From Thelephora terrestris (taxonomy: Eukaryota; Basidiomycota; Agaricomycetes; Thelephorales; Thelephoraceae): a DNA stretch of 64,000 nt. Within the stretch, counting starts at the first letter, position 1. Every line of letters starts with the position of its first letter. A program made the translations under genes and the position numbers. The stretch covers positions 2,418,001 through 2,482,000 of the forward strand of contig WIUZ02000004.1 in NCBI GenBank assembly GCA_015956445.1. The letters are read 5' to 3'. Under the pieces are notes generated by a model that was not told the origin of the DNA, did not search any database, and saw only the letters and a list, made by a program, of their open reading frames with translations. Below are positions 46,703-56,795 of the stretch, in pieces.

Positions 46703-48453
46703 TCAAGGCGGCGATATCAAGGCAGCGAAAATTTTGTCGAGGCGGTCAGGCAGTGGGCGGTACCCCTTCAAACGTCGAACCACAAGGAACCCTGAACACT
46801 TCTTGGTCCCACACTTGAAGACCTGCTTGATGTTGTACCTTTTCTTTGTGGCTTTAGGTACAACCCAAGGACGGTAGGCGCGGCAGATCTTGCACTGCAA
46901 AGGGAATCTTCCTCCGTTAGGTCGGGCGGTGGGGTGGACTCGTTCGAAACGCTCCATCTCCACACCTGTTTCGGTCCACTGAAGGTGGACAACCCCGGTG
47001 TAATGGAGGGTGGACGATAGAGAGAGGGCGGCAGGGACAGTGTCTTTGGACGGGCGACCGGTGACCAGGACGTTCATCACAAACTCGGTGATGAATGGAG
47101 TGATCCTATAAGGATCAAGGTCGGCCTCCGAAAAAGCGAAGGTGTCGGCAAATTTGAACCTGCCATAGAAAAGGCAGGGCGGTCAACATTGACATCATAA
47201 CGATGGGCCTTACTTACGAGTTTGCGACCTCACGGAGCTCTTCGCAGGCAGCGGGAATGCGGACAACGGAGCCGCAGGCAGCCAACACCATCATCGAGTA
47301 CTTTCTGGACTGAAAGTACTCGCGCAGATCTGGACCAATGACTTTCTCGAAAAACTAGAGGCAGTCAGTCAAAAGTAAAGTTGAAAAAATGGCTGACGCT
47401 CACGTCAGATATCCCAGTGCTCTGAGAGGTTGTATTGCCGTCCCCGCAATACATGAGGTCGCCCCTTTCTTTGTCCGAATGGGTGTGGACGATCAGGATA
47501 GCTTGGTCAAAGTTTTCACTAGTTGTATCAGGGTTAGCTACTGTATTGAAAACGGGGATAGCCGACTTAGTTGCTCACCGGTTCAACAGATTCACCACTC
47601 TGGCAACCTTCTCACGGTGCGGTTCGAGGTTGCTGGGGTCAACGTCGAAAGGGACACAACGGTACTTCAGGTCTTGGGGATTTTGCGAGAAGAAACCCTG
47701 GAGCTGCACGTGGAGAGCCAGTGCAGGGGTGCCCTTGCCGGCAACGGAGGCCATGATGAATTCAAGCACTATGACGGATGAGCTCTTGTAACGGACGCCG
47801 TGATCTCCTTTTGCGGTGTTGGCGATGGTCATACCCTGTGGGAAAACCGGCGCATCTCCTTTCCACAGACCCTGCACAACAGTCAGGGTGGATGAGAGAG
47901 AGAGGACTGGCAGACGAGAAACTTACGTAGAAGATGTTTCTCCTTCCACAGCAAGTGGGACACTCGTATGTGCAGGAGTCCAGTTCTTCTTTCTCCATCC
48001 CTGCTAACTCGGGAATGCATCCGGGACAGTTGGACCGCCCGCACTTGCTGCATGTGACCGAGGACGCATGGCCATTCCCGCACAGCGAACACCACTGTCA
48101 AATCATTAGGACAAGCACTTACAAGATAAAGAGAGGGGTCGTACCAGGTCACCAGGCTGGACGCTGGATGGGCGTCCAGTCCTTACTTTCTTTGGTAGGA
48201 CAACCGCCGGGAGTACCGAATCCTGAGAGGATTGGGGAAGAGCCGGTGCCCCGGCTGGGGAGAGTTCCACAGACGTGGAAACCGGTCCAGGGATTCCAAG
48301 TGGGCAATGCGTTGCCGTCCCGCCGGTGGTCTTGAGCTTGCCGCCGTTCGTCTTCTTTGCGGTGTTCTTCTTACCCTTCGTCTTCTCCACAAGGAGATCG
48401 AGCGGGTTGCTCGGGCTCATCCTGGCCGCAGAATGCTTCTTGACCCTCGCCAT
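46703..48453 (-). CDS. Zinc-finger protein with a possible caspase/CHAT-like core
   Basis: Six exons (48453-48145, 48094-47927, 47871-47579, 47518-47404, 47354-47218, 47159-46703), all in frame, 492 aa. N terminus: a Lys-rich leader. A Cys-rich finger follows in exon 2 (WCSLCGNGHASSVTCSKCGR, CPGC, YECPTCCGRRN). Exons 3-5 look like a caspase-type alpha/beta domain: a strand ending in His (QAILIVHTHSD), G-D-L-M-Y-C-G-D-G, a helix, then a strand ending MMVLAACGSV, where CHAT/caspase proteases have the catalytic Cys. C terminus: a zinc ribbon (LQCKICRAYRP, FKCGTKKCSG). The protease reading is inference from motif order; the gene model itself is strong. I know of no named family. Confidence 0.8.
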
Positions 48454-48459
48454 TTTAAT

Positions 48460-49495
48460 GCCCGATGTAATCAGGTAAAAAAACAGTTTCTTGTGAGGTG
48501 GCGAACGATGGTGGTGAAGACGACAGGAGGAAGAGCAACGGCGGAAGGAGGAGCGAGGGCGGAAGGAGGAGTGAAGGAGGAGCGAGGGCGGAAGAAAGGC
48601 AACCCGATTTGGAATTTAAATGCTGGCATCGCCGATCGCCGGAACTAATTGACAGGACTTCCAAAGACTTCCGATTGCCTCCAAGCGCTCAGACGGTTAA
48701 CGTTCCGAACAAAGGGACTTCTCTCGGTTGTTTCCTTCAACTCCACCAGACTCCACCTCGCGTCCAAGAAGTTTGAGCACTGGCTCCTAACATTGCCCCT
48801 CGATTTATCGGGCGGTAATAATTTATAATCATCAGCGCCGACAAGCGGCATGGCCCATGACCGGCTTCTGGAATCCTCACACCCTGGGAATAGATTGTTC
48901 CAACAGCCCTCCTTTGACTGGAGTGCGCCAGAGGCATAGTTCCCTCAGTTTCTCAATAAGCCAAGTGAGTAATTGTTTGGTCCATGCAGTCGCGAGAATG
49001 GCATGAGTGAAAGCGAGTGTGGTAGATGGTTGTGTTGGAAGACTGTACAATCCCCAAGCAATGCGGCGTCATCGTAAACGATCGGTCAAGGCAATCAAGA
49101 TACCGTGCCGTCGAGGCACGAGAATAGAATAATGACCAAGACGGTCTGGTGAAGGGGGGCGAGCGACGAGTATATGTAACAAGCGTTGAGCAACGCGACC
49201 GGTCTTACCACACACAAGGTCGGGCGAAAGCGTAGACAGCATTGGATTTGACAGGGGCGGCATGCTGGTAGGCACCCGATGACCTCTTGGGCAATGGATG
49301 CTTTGCCTCTATGGGAGCACGAGTCTTGGTTGAGTGCGCTGGTATCGGTGAAGACAATTTCCGGGTATGTGCGTGGTGGTAAGGACCGCCCTCTTTTACT
49401 TATGTTTGTACCGTTGCCCAGTGGTTATGATACCGACCACCAAAAAATAATTCCATTCAAGTAAGCACGCGCGCTGGATAAACGCTTAGTACTGC
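48460..49495. other. Non-coding stretch with purine-rich minisatellite and arm-like tract
   Basis: A GGAGGAGCGAGGGCGGAA-type purine-rich repeat lies at 48535-48600. At 48780-48835 'CGATTTATCGGGCGGTAATA' resembles the inner part of arm repeat 3 (50505-50530). No gene recognised. Confidence 0.4.
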
Positions 49496-49499
49496 CTGC

Positions 49500-50150
49500 C
49501 ACAGTGGGAGAGCTCCGGTCTCAGTTGAGGGGGACCCAGACCTCCCTCACCAGCCACGATGTCAAGTTCCACCATCTGGATACACTCGTCAACGAGGACA
49601 ACGGCTTCAAGCACGATATTGAATTGATCAAGGAATTCATGGAAGAACACAAGCAAAAAGCTGAAGCTAGAGATCAATGCCATGACAAGGAGTTCTCAAC
49701 CAACGACAACAACACCCGAAGCATCGCCACTGTTGTTCCGCATGAATTGTAGAGAGTGGGCAAAGATGAAAAAGCTACTGCCAAACACGAGGACCACCGC
49801 CGATCCAGCCTCGAGGTTGGGTGACCTTCCTTGGCGGAGTTCGACGAAGAGGATCACCACTGGTCCAAACTGAGGTCCCATGTTCCAGAAGGCATCATCC
49901 GTCGCATCGAAACCCTATCCAGTCAACTCGAGTCGGCACTTGAACTCTCTCTTTCTCTGCAGGCTTGACAGGTCGCCGCTCGGGACACGATCCACCTTCT
50001 CAAACTCGGGGTCACTGAACTTTGACAACTTGCCCAGGCAACACAGACGAAGGTCGACAATCGACACGATGTTCACCAAGTCGCCATTGAGGAGGCAATT
50101 GAGTCGGTGCGTATTCCCGAGTAGGAACGAGAGAATGAGAGAGAGTCACT
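49500..50150 (+). pseudogene. Fragment of a long coiled-coil host gene
   Basis: Degenerate reading with several stops: LRSQLRGTQTSLTSHDVKFH, NDNNTRSIATVVPHEL, then IETLSSQLESALELSLSLQA and LAQATQTKVD. The block NTRSIATVVPHEL with heptad repeats around it recalls a large basidiomycete coiled-coil protein whose function I cannot name. Like the septin piece, it looks like captured host DNA. Confidence 0.5.
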
Positions 50151-50419
50151 GACAGAGACGATAAATTAGTGGAAGAAAGGAGTTGAAGGGAATTGTCGTC
50201 GGTCCAAGGACACTGGAATGTGGAGAAGGATCGTCTGTGTCACGCTAGGTTTAGAGAGAGAAATGAACGAGGGCCGTCAGAAAAACCCAAGTAGTCTTTG
50301 GGGCTCGTGAGGTCGGAAAATTGATTTTATAGATCATAATCTCATCTCTCATGTCAACTTTCCCAGCTTGCCCAAAAATAGAAAGGCGCAATGTGTGTGC
50401 TTCTCGGGATTGCTCGCAA

Positions 50420-51065
50420 CGGAACTTCTTTCGGCTAGTCCACCTTGGCAACAGCCTAACTTCCCTCGCCTGCTTTGTCTTCAACTCCCTCCTCCTCCTC
50501 CCCAACATCGGGTGGCAATAATTGTTATCTGTCTTATGAGAGTTCTGCAGGTCTCGTGTCGCCCTTGTTCTCATCTGATTTATCGGGTGTGAACTGGTCT
50601 CGTGCCAGAACTTTGCGCCTCCCCGTCGCGCTCATTCTCATCTGATATATCGGGTGCAAACTGCACCGGAACTCTGTGCCTCGTCAACAACACTGCTATC
50701 GCATCGGAGATTTGCTTCTGTCCGTGTTTGCCGCCTGTTGGTTTACGCGGCTCTGGCTACTGTGGGTTCTGGGGGTTTCACCTCGTCAACGACATTGCTA
50801 TCTCGTCGGAGGTTTGCTTCTGTCCGCGTTCACCGCCTGTCGGTTTACGCGGCTCAGGCTACTGTGGGTTCTGGGGCTTTCACCTCATCAACGACGTTGC
50901 TATCTCGTCGGAGGTTTGCTTCTGTCCGCGTTCACCACCTGTCGGTTTACGCGGCTCTGGCTACTGTGGGTTCTGGGGCTTTCACCTCATCAACGACATT
51001 GCTATCTCGTCGGAGGTTTGCTATAATCCGCGTTCACCGCTTTCGGTTACGCAGCTCCACCTCCC
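50420..51065 (-). repeat. Inverted-arm repeat 3: palindromes plus about 3.5 units
   Basis: Reverse-complement orientation to arm repeats 1 and 2. Palindromes at about 50571 (GTTCTCATCTGATTTATCGG) and 50634, then 102-bp units with GGTTTACGCGGCT at about 50741, 50846 and 50948 and a diverged last unit near 51040. With arm 1 it brackets about 9.5 kb that holds the dioxygenase, septin fragment, zinc-finger gene and coiled-coil fragment. Confidence 0.8.
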
Positions 51066-51344
51066 GCTTTTCGCTCGTTTTCACCCTAATCATTAGGTGC
51101 GTGCAAACCTGTCTTGTGCAAGAACGTCAGCACTACGGGCTCTTGCCCTGTCAATAACGCGATGTTTCTCTCCCTCGCGGAGGAGTGCATCCATCTGCGT
51201 CGACCGCTTTAGGTCCTAGTGAATTGTGACTTACCAATTGTTTTGTAAAATATCTCGCGGCGTCACTAGCACTTGTTCCCAAAAGCAGTCATATGGTATT
51301 GGAATCTAAGGGCCTCGAAATGATACATCATACATTACTACCGG

Positions 51345-54300
51345 TCAGACCATATTGTAATCGCATGTGTAAATCTGTCCGTGGAGCCATCGATCAAAGT
51401 CAGTGTCTCTTCCAGGATTCTCAAGGCCCTCCCTAATTGTGAGGTGATCTCTCATCAACTTTAGCAGTGCACCGTTGACCTGAATGCCTAGCCTGTCGAA
51501 GCATGTATTAACCCTCAGAGGGGGGGGGAACTCCGCCTGTTCTTGGTCTGGCTGCTCGATCATTCCGATATCGACATGGACCTAGGGAGCGAGGGGACCG
51601 TGAGTTTTCTTTTGAAATGGGGGAGCTGTTTGAGAATGTGCTTACAGCCCTGGTGTTCTGTGTGTCTAGTTGTTGGGTTCCATGCCAGTACACCCACAGC
51701 ATTCTCACCCTCAAGAGGCCGTTCTCTCTCTCCTTTTCCATCTCTTCATCGGCTATGAAACCGTCTGGAAGCAAAACGTGTCCAGGGCGATTCAAGTACT
51801 CTCCGAAGGACCTTATGACAATTTCCCCCAACATCGAGGGATCTGTCACCACCGGCGCGGGATCGAAGACGAGGCGGATCTTCTCCCGGGTCCACAAATC
51901 TTCAACGCAGCGGATGGACGACACGGATAACTCTAGGGCTATCGCTGCGGTTCTACCAAGACTTCTACAGGCCTTTGTTGCGTGTCGCACCCGATACGTC
52001 AGCATCGCTCATTAACAATGGTGCTGGACCTACCTGGAGCCAAGGAGCAGCGCCTTGGAAGCACCTTCGGAAGCCCTTCAACATCTCCACAAATTGTATT
52101 GTGGAGAGGAAGTTGGCATTTCCAAACATTGCGGAGGTGACGATGGCTGTTGTCCACTGAACGTGGTTGGTTTTCCGTCCGGTCTGAGTCACTTTCTGCA
52201 GCTGAAGAATAGCTATCACTATCTGCAATCAAACACCAACAGGTAACAATCACTCACTTCGATGCCAAGGTCGACAATAAGGTCCTGGACCAAAGTTCGA
52301 TGGCCCGTTGGAAGGTCCCTCCAGTCTTGACCTGGAAGGATGATCATCCAAGGAAGCAAGATCCTAGCCTTGGACTTCTGGAGTTGATTGATGAAGCTGA
52401 GGCTCAGATCCATTGGAGCCCTTGGGTCGGACCGTTCTTCAACATTGGAAAGGAGTGCGTATATGACTGCTGGGGATACAGGGTGGACACCGTCCCCACT
52501 GAGCAATGCCAACGCAATCAATGCGCCCGAAACTTTCCAGTAAGCACGGTCGGCGACAGGCGAGTCATCGGGGACCATGGTGCTGTCGATAACCTTCCAA
52601 CAGCCTTCGCGCTCAGCCATGAGGTGTAGTGCTTCTCGAAACGCACTTCTCCGGGGTCCCACTCCTTGAGCATTGCCACTGGTGGGTATACGTCTGAGCA
52701 CCCTCACTTAAAGATTCACCAGACTGGACTCACCATATATACTCCACGTTGTAATGGATGACAACGGTGGGGTCCAGGGGTATTTGATCGGCGCTTGGCT
52801 CAAGGGTTGTGCCCGCTGGAGGAGCAAAGGTTCCATCAGAATCTCCAAGTGTGAGGTCAATCTCGGGCGAAATCCTCCATTCGACAAATTTGAACAAAAG
52901 TTCCCCCAGCTCCCTACTGGTACCTGCCTGGAACCGAACCTCGACAGGGGAATAGGTACTGTAGCGACGAGGGTTGGGCTGGTCACTTGGTGATATCCGA
53001 TCAGGCCATTGTACAGCAGAATCCCGACACGAAATGTCAAAGGGTGGGAGGGCGAAGGGGGGTTCGAGTGGTTGGGTTTGGGTAAACCTAACAATCCCAG
53101 ATTCTCGTGCTTTGCCTTTGCCAACCGGCTCCAGGCCGACAGGCTGAGGAAGATCATTTTAATGAGAGGATGACATGCGCTCTGAAACAATCCGAGTGCT
53201 TACCGGTGGGTTCTACAAACGGAGTTCAATAATCAGCGCGCGTTCGATAATTGTATCGCACAGTTTCTAAATTACCTTGCGAGTTTTCTTCGAATGCCTT
53301 GCACCCTCTATGGCAGTTTCGATGGGCACTGCCCCTGCCTGTCCGACGTCCTGGTGAGCCAACAAATGGCAAGAGAGATGGACTAAAACTTACAACTTCT
53401 CTGCCAGTGTTATGAGATGCTGCCCTGCTCCGCTTGTTCGCCTTTGGCTGGGTCTGGGGTTTTGTGATCAGCGGGTGGATTGTGGGGGATTGGTTGTAAA
53501 TCCCTACTGGATTGGTTTGTTCAAGAAGCGCAGCAAGCACTGCTTCTAGGTCGTCATCCGCGACATAGTCCCCCATGCTAATCATCTTGTCGGTTTGTAG
53601 ACTCCCGGATGGCAAGGGGGTAAAGACCGGGTCGGGACTGAGAGAGGGGCTCGAGCTGCTTGGGTCAGGACCAAGAGAGGGGCTTAAGCTGCTGGGACAT
53701 CGTAGGTCCTTGGTTCCACAAAGATCTGTGACGGAATCGAAGACCTCAACTAGGTCTCTAAATTCCTTGGCCAGGACACGATATGCAAAGCATTCGTGAG
53801 AACCAAACCGACAGATATTGGTGGGGATCTCCACCATTCTGCTGAGGCTTGTGAGAGAGCCTTCGATGAACCCGGTGAATTGAGGAGCTTCTCCGGATTA
53901 GATACAGGTATCCGCCAAATACGCTTGAAATCGAAATTACTCACCGATAACAATTAACCGATCAGGAATGAGGTCTTCGTCTGGCCCAGAAATAGGGTTT
54001 GTCACCGCAAGGCTCCCCCTCAAATAATCCAGGGTCCACTGCGATGAAGAGATATGTTCTGGGTGAACCAGAATGTACCTTTTATCGCTCCGACCCCTGG
54101 CTGGTTTTATCCCACATTTCACGAATGTCCAGCAGGTGCTATTTGCAGAGGGGGGCTGGTTGGCGGGCCTTGGGGGAAGCTGAATCCTGGCTGGTAAGGA
54201 AGAAATGCCATCCGTGATCTTCCTATCAAACAGACTCCAATTGGATTGCAGCAGTTCATCGTCGGTGAATCTGAGGTGGAAGACCAGACCAATGTCGAAC

Positions 54301-54880
54301 ATCCGCTGGGCGAATGGTCCAAATGTTCCGTTTGAAATCTCAAACCTGGGAATGCCGGGTTGCAGCTCTTCGATGCTGTCGGGGAACTGGGAAATCTGGC
54401 AGGAGGGTTAGGTGAGCGCATGTGAGAGTGGAGTTGATTGGAAAAACAAAACAGCAATACATTGAGAGGGAAAAACAGGACGGAAACATTTCTGTCAACA
54501 GGGTTCGATGCTGACGGTTCTTCGTAGGCTCTGGCGACCTGGGTTTTCCTCTTGGTCTTGTTGCTGTTCCTGGCTATGCTCCTCTTTCGGTTCTCCTCGC
54601 TTGTCGACGAAGCTTGGTTTTCACGCGGACGGAACTGCCGAAGTATTGGTGCTGATTGATTCAAGGGGATTCCAAAAGGAAGGCCTGGGCGTGAATCGAT
54701 GGAGGCGGGAGGGATAGGTCCAGCGAACGGTTGGTAGAGGTGAATAGGCCTGTGAGGGCCAGGTGCTTGGTGAGTAGTAGGCATGGGAGGAGCGTGGGCT
54801 GGAGAGAAACGATCATTTTGGTTGGCTGCGTCCAGCAAAGGGGGGGGGGAGATCGATGAAGGGTTTCGCCGTGAAAGCAA
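51345..54880 (-). CDS. HECT-like E3 ubiquitin ligase
   Basis: Minus-strand, multi-exon gene; the true start is uncertain because no convincing ATG precedes the Pro-rich leader (MPTTHQAPGPHRP region, about 54780). Readable exons: 54380-53945 (FEISNGTFGPFAQRMFDIGL, then FHLRFTDDELLQSNWSLFD, a target-recognition-like part), 53840-53230 (Ser/Pro-rich linker), 53190-52740, 52700-52260 (YWKVSGALIALALLSGDGVH then PVSPAVIYALLSN, an N-lobe feature), 52230-52010, about 51975-51610, and a last exon from about 51565 reading RVNTCFDRLGIQVNG, the C-lobe with the catalytic Cys in the T-C-F context. HECT enzymes accept ubiquitin on that Cys and pass it to a substrate. Carriage by a transposon is unusual; its role there is unknown. 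Confidence 0.65.
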
Positions 54881-54919
54881 ACGCAGAGGTTGCCGTTGGG
54901 GATCTGGATATGTGTCAAT

Positions 54920-55928
54920 CAGTTAGCAGGTATGACAAGTAACCTATGGGGGAAAGGAAGCAACGGCGGTTTGTTGTTCATTCCAGTAAACCGGCAATGA
55001 AGAGTGAGAGACAGGGAAAGAGAACATAGCATTCATGGCCGGTAAACCAGCCATGAATACGAGTACGGGAATTGCTCACATATTCCAAGCAGGTGCAAGT
55101 CTGAACCCCGCATGGCCTCCGATTTAGAGCTTGATTAGGTGGGGGGGGGTGGTGCCATCCAGACATCATTTCAAGGCTCAGGAGGGTTGCAGGGGGGAAT
55201 ACAGGGCAGGGAAAAGTGGGCAAAGAAGAACGAGGGTGGCTTAGACTTCTTTGTATCAGCTATTATCCCCAAGCCGAGCGTGGGTTTACTCGCCGGCACC
55301 AGAGACGGAGGGTCCGCTGGCGCCAGAGACGGAGGTTTTTCCGACCCCAGGAGACGGAGGTTTTACTGACACCAGAGACAGAGGGTTTTGCCGATGCCAG
55401 ACGCAGATGTTTCGCTGACGCTGGAGACGGAGGTTTCACTGATGCTCAAGTGGAAGCTAAGCGGAGCGAACAAGCTTTTTTTGACATGGCTCAGAAGCTG
55501 TTCACGTCTCAGAAGCTGTTCCACCCCGTCGCCATGACATGACATATGTCATAGAAAAAAGATGGAACTATAATATCTTTTCAGGTACGGATAATTTATA
55601 CTATCGTTATTTTAATTATAATGACATAAATAAATACATTATTCATTTGTGATCAGGAGATTTAAGCATAACCGTTGACAATGGAGAATGTTGTTTGATG
55701 GGATGGAGTGATGACAAGTGGGATTTGATGGCGCATTGTCAGAAGCCAATCCCAGGGGTATCGACCGGGTGTTGAGAATGGGTTAGCCACTATCTGACTC
55801 CTTCCCACTCTCGCTCACTCTCACTCACTCTGGATAATCGCTATCCACCTTCTATCACTTTAGGTAACTGCTCTTCACTCCAACTCATCCTTCTCCATTG
55901 CAGAACCGGTGTGCCAAAAGAATGAGGT
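54920..55928. other. Right subterminal region of giant element
   Basis: No gene. 55285-55450 is a minisatellite of about 25-30-bp units (core AGACGGAGGTTTT), with a 17-bp direct repeat (CAGAAGCTGTTC) at 55490-55520. 55555-55680 is very AT-rich. Open frames over the minisatellite are Arg/Glu-rich and not credible. Confidence 0.5.
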
Positions 55929-55955
55929 GGATTTTTGTCCAGAGAATCCCTTCAT
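55929..55955 (-). repeat. Right terminal inverted repeat of giant element
   Basis: The reverse complement reads ATGAAGGGATTCTC then TGGACAAAAATCC, matching the left end. It is followed by AGTACTTT and then helicase coding sequence. Confidence 0.82.
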
Positions 55956-56601
55956 AGTACTTTGATGATGAGCATCATGGTTTGTACAGCTCATTCTCAT
56001 GTTCAGCACTGAACAATGTTTCACAGGGGAGCATGAGTGTGACAATGCTGTTGATGGGTCCTGTTCTCGCTGCTCACCACGTCTACCTCGCATCTGCTGT
56101 GATCTCTGTAATCCGGAAGATTTTGAGGGCATGTTTCAGGTCCTGGACCCACCACTTAAATCCCAATTACGCCGATCAAAAGTCAAGGACTATACTCCTG
56201 ATGAACATGACAAGGAACTTCATCAGTGGCTCAAGGATTGGCGACAAAAGACAAGTGAGGAAGACTATGGCTTGCCCTTTGTCAAACATTTTGGCTGTTC
56301 AAATATCATGACGGATCAGGTTCTCAGTCATATCTGCGATGCTGCCCACCAACACCTCATCACCTCTACTGGCGATCTCTTTAAGGAATCACGTTGGCAC
56401 CTCACTCAGAAATATGGCCAAATAGTGGTCGACAAAATCAAGGAGACCATACCTGCTGCCCCTCCACCCTCCAAACCAACCACAATACGGAAGTGCTCAA
56501 AATGCCGCCAACCTGGTCATGACAGTGAGCTACTCACAATGCTTCTGGCTTTGTCACTTCCTATTTCTCAATTGCAGAACGTTCACCATACTGTCCAATG
56601 A
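55956..56601 (+). pseudogene. RecQ-like helicase, 3' part, separated by giant element
   Basis: Continuation of the gene at 31200. After the duplicated TACTTT the frame reads DDEHHG, then a 47-nt GT-AG intron (GTTTGT...TTTCACAG) leads to EHECDNAVDGSCSRC, the cysteine-rich zinc region (CSRCSPRLPRICCDLC). A helical region follows (ELHQWLKDWRQKTSEEDYGL, SNIMTDQVLSHICDAAH), then a CCHC-like knuckle KCSKCRQPGHD before a last intron and stop at 56601. This matches the usual tail of mushroom RecQ-like helicases. It converges on DUF6589 with about 195 bases between stops. It has no promoter of its own here. Confidence 0.85.
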
Positions 56602-56795
56602 ATACCCTGGCCATGGGAATGGAGATGTCAAATCACAACATGACAAGACACCCTGGTGACACTTCCACTTCTTTGTTTCATGTTAGACCAGATGAACCTG
56701 GCCCATCACACCATACTACACACTACTCAAGGATGAGACTTGGAAATATCACAAACAGTAAGAGACTTGTGATTGGTTTGATTACAGTACATTGA

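Larger units (their letters stand above)
32769..55955. mobile_element. 23.2-kb terminal-inverted-repeat transposon carrying many genes
   Basis: A 23,187-bp insertion in the helicase gene. The ends are 27-bp inverted repeats, 23 of 27 identical (common core TGAAGGGA and TGGACAAAAATCC), with an 8-bp duplication. The flanks read in frame as one helicase gene once the insertion is left out (AYF then DDEHHG, then a spliced cysteine-rich tail). Genes inside: a DDE integrase-core transposase (+) close to the left end; on the minus strand two unrecognised genes, a 2OG dioxygenase, a zinc-finger protein and a HECT-like E3; septin and coiled-coil gene fragments; and inverted arms of tandem repeats. An 8-bp duplication is known for hAT and KDZ elements, but no hAT or KDZ transposase was recognised. 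No capsid or DNA polymerase gene was seen, so it is not a Polinton; no tyrosine recombinase, so not a Starship. Confidence 0.82.

Noticed and set aside
32769-55955. Polinton/Maverick or Starship identity for the giant element
   Set aside because: No protein-primed DNA polymerase, capsid or packaging gene and no tyrosine recombinase could be found; the duplication is 8 bp.
32769-55955. KDZ transposon identity
   Set aside because: 8-bp duplication and TET/JBP-like cargo would fit, but no KDZ transposase was recognised; left open rather than called.
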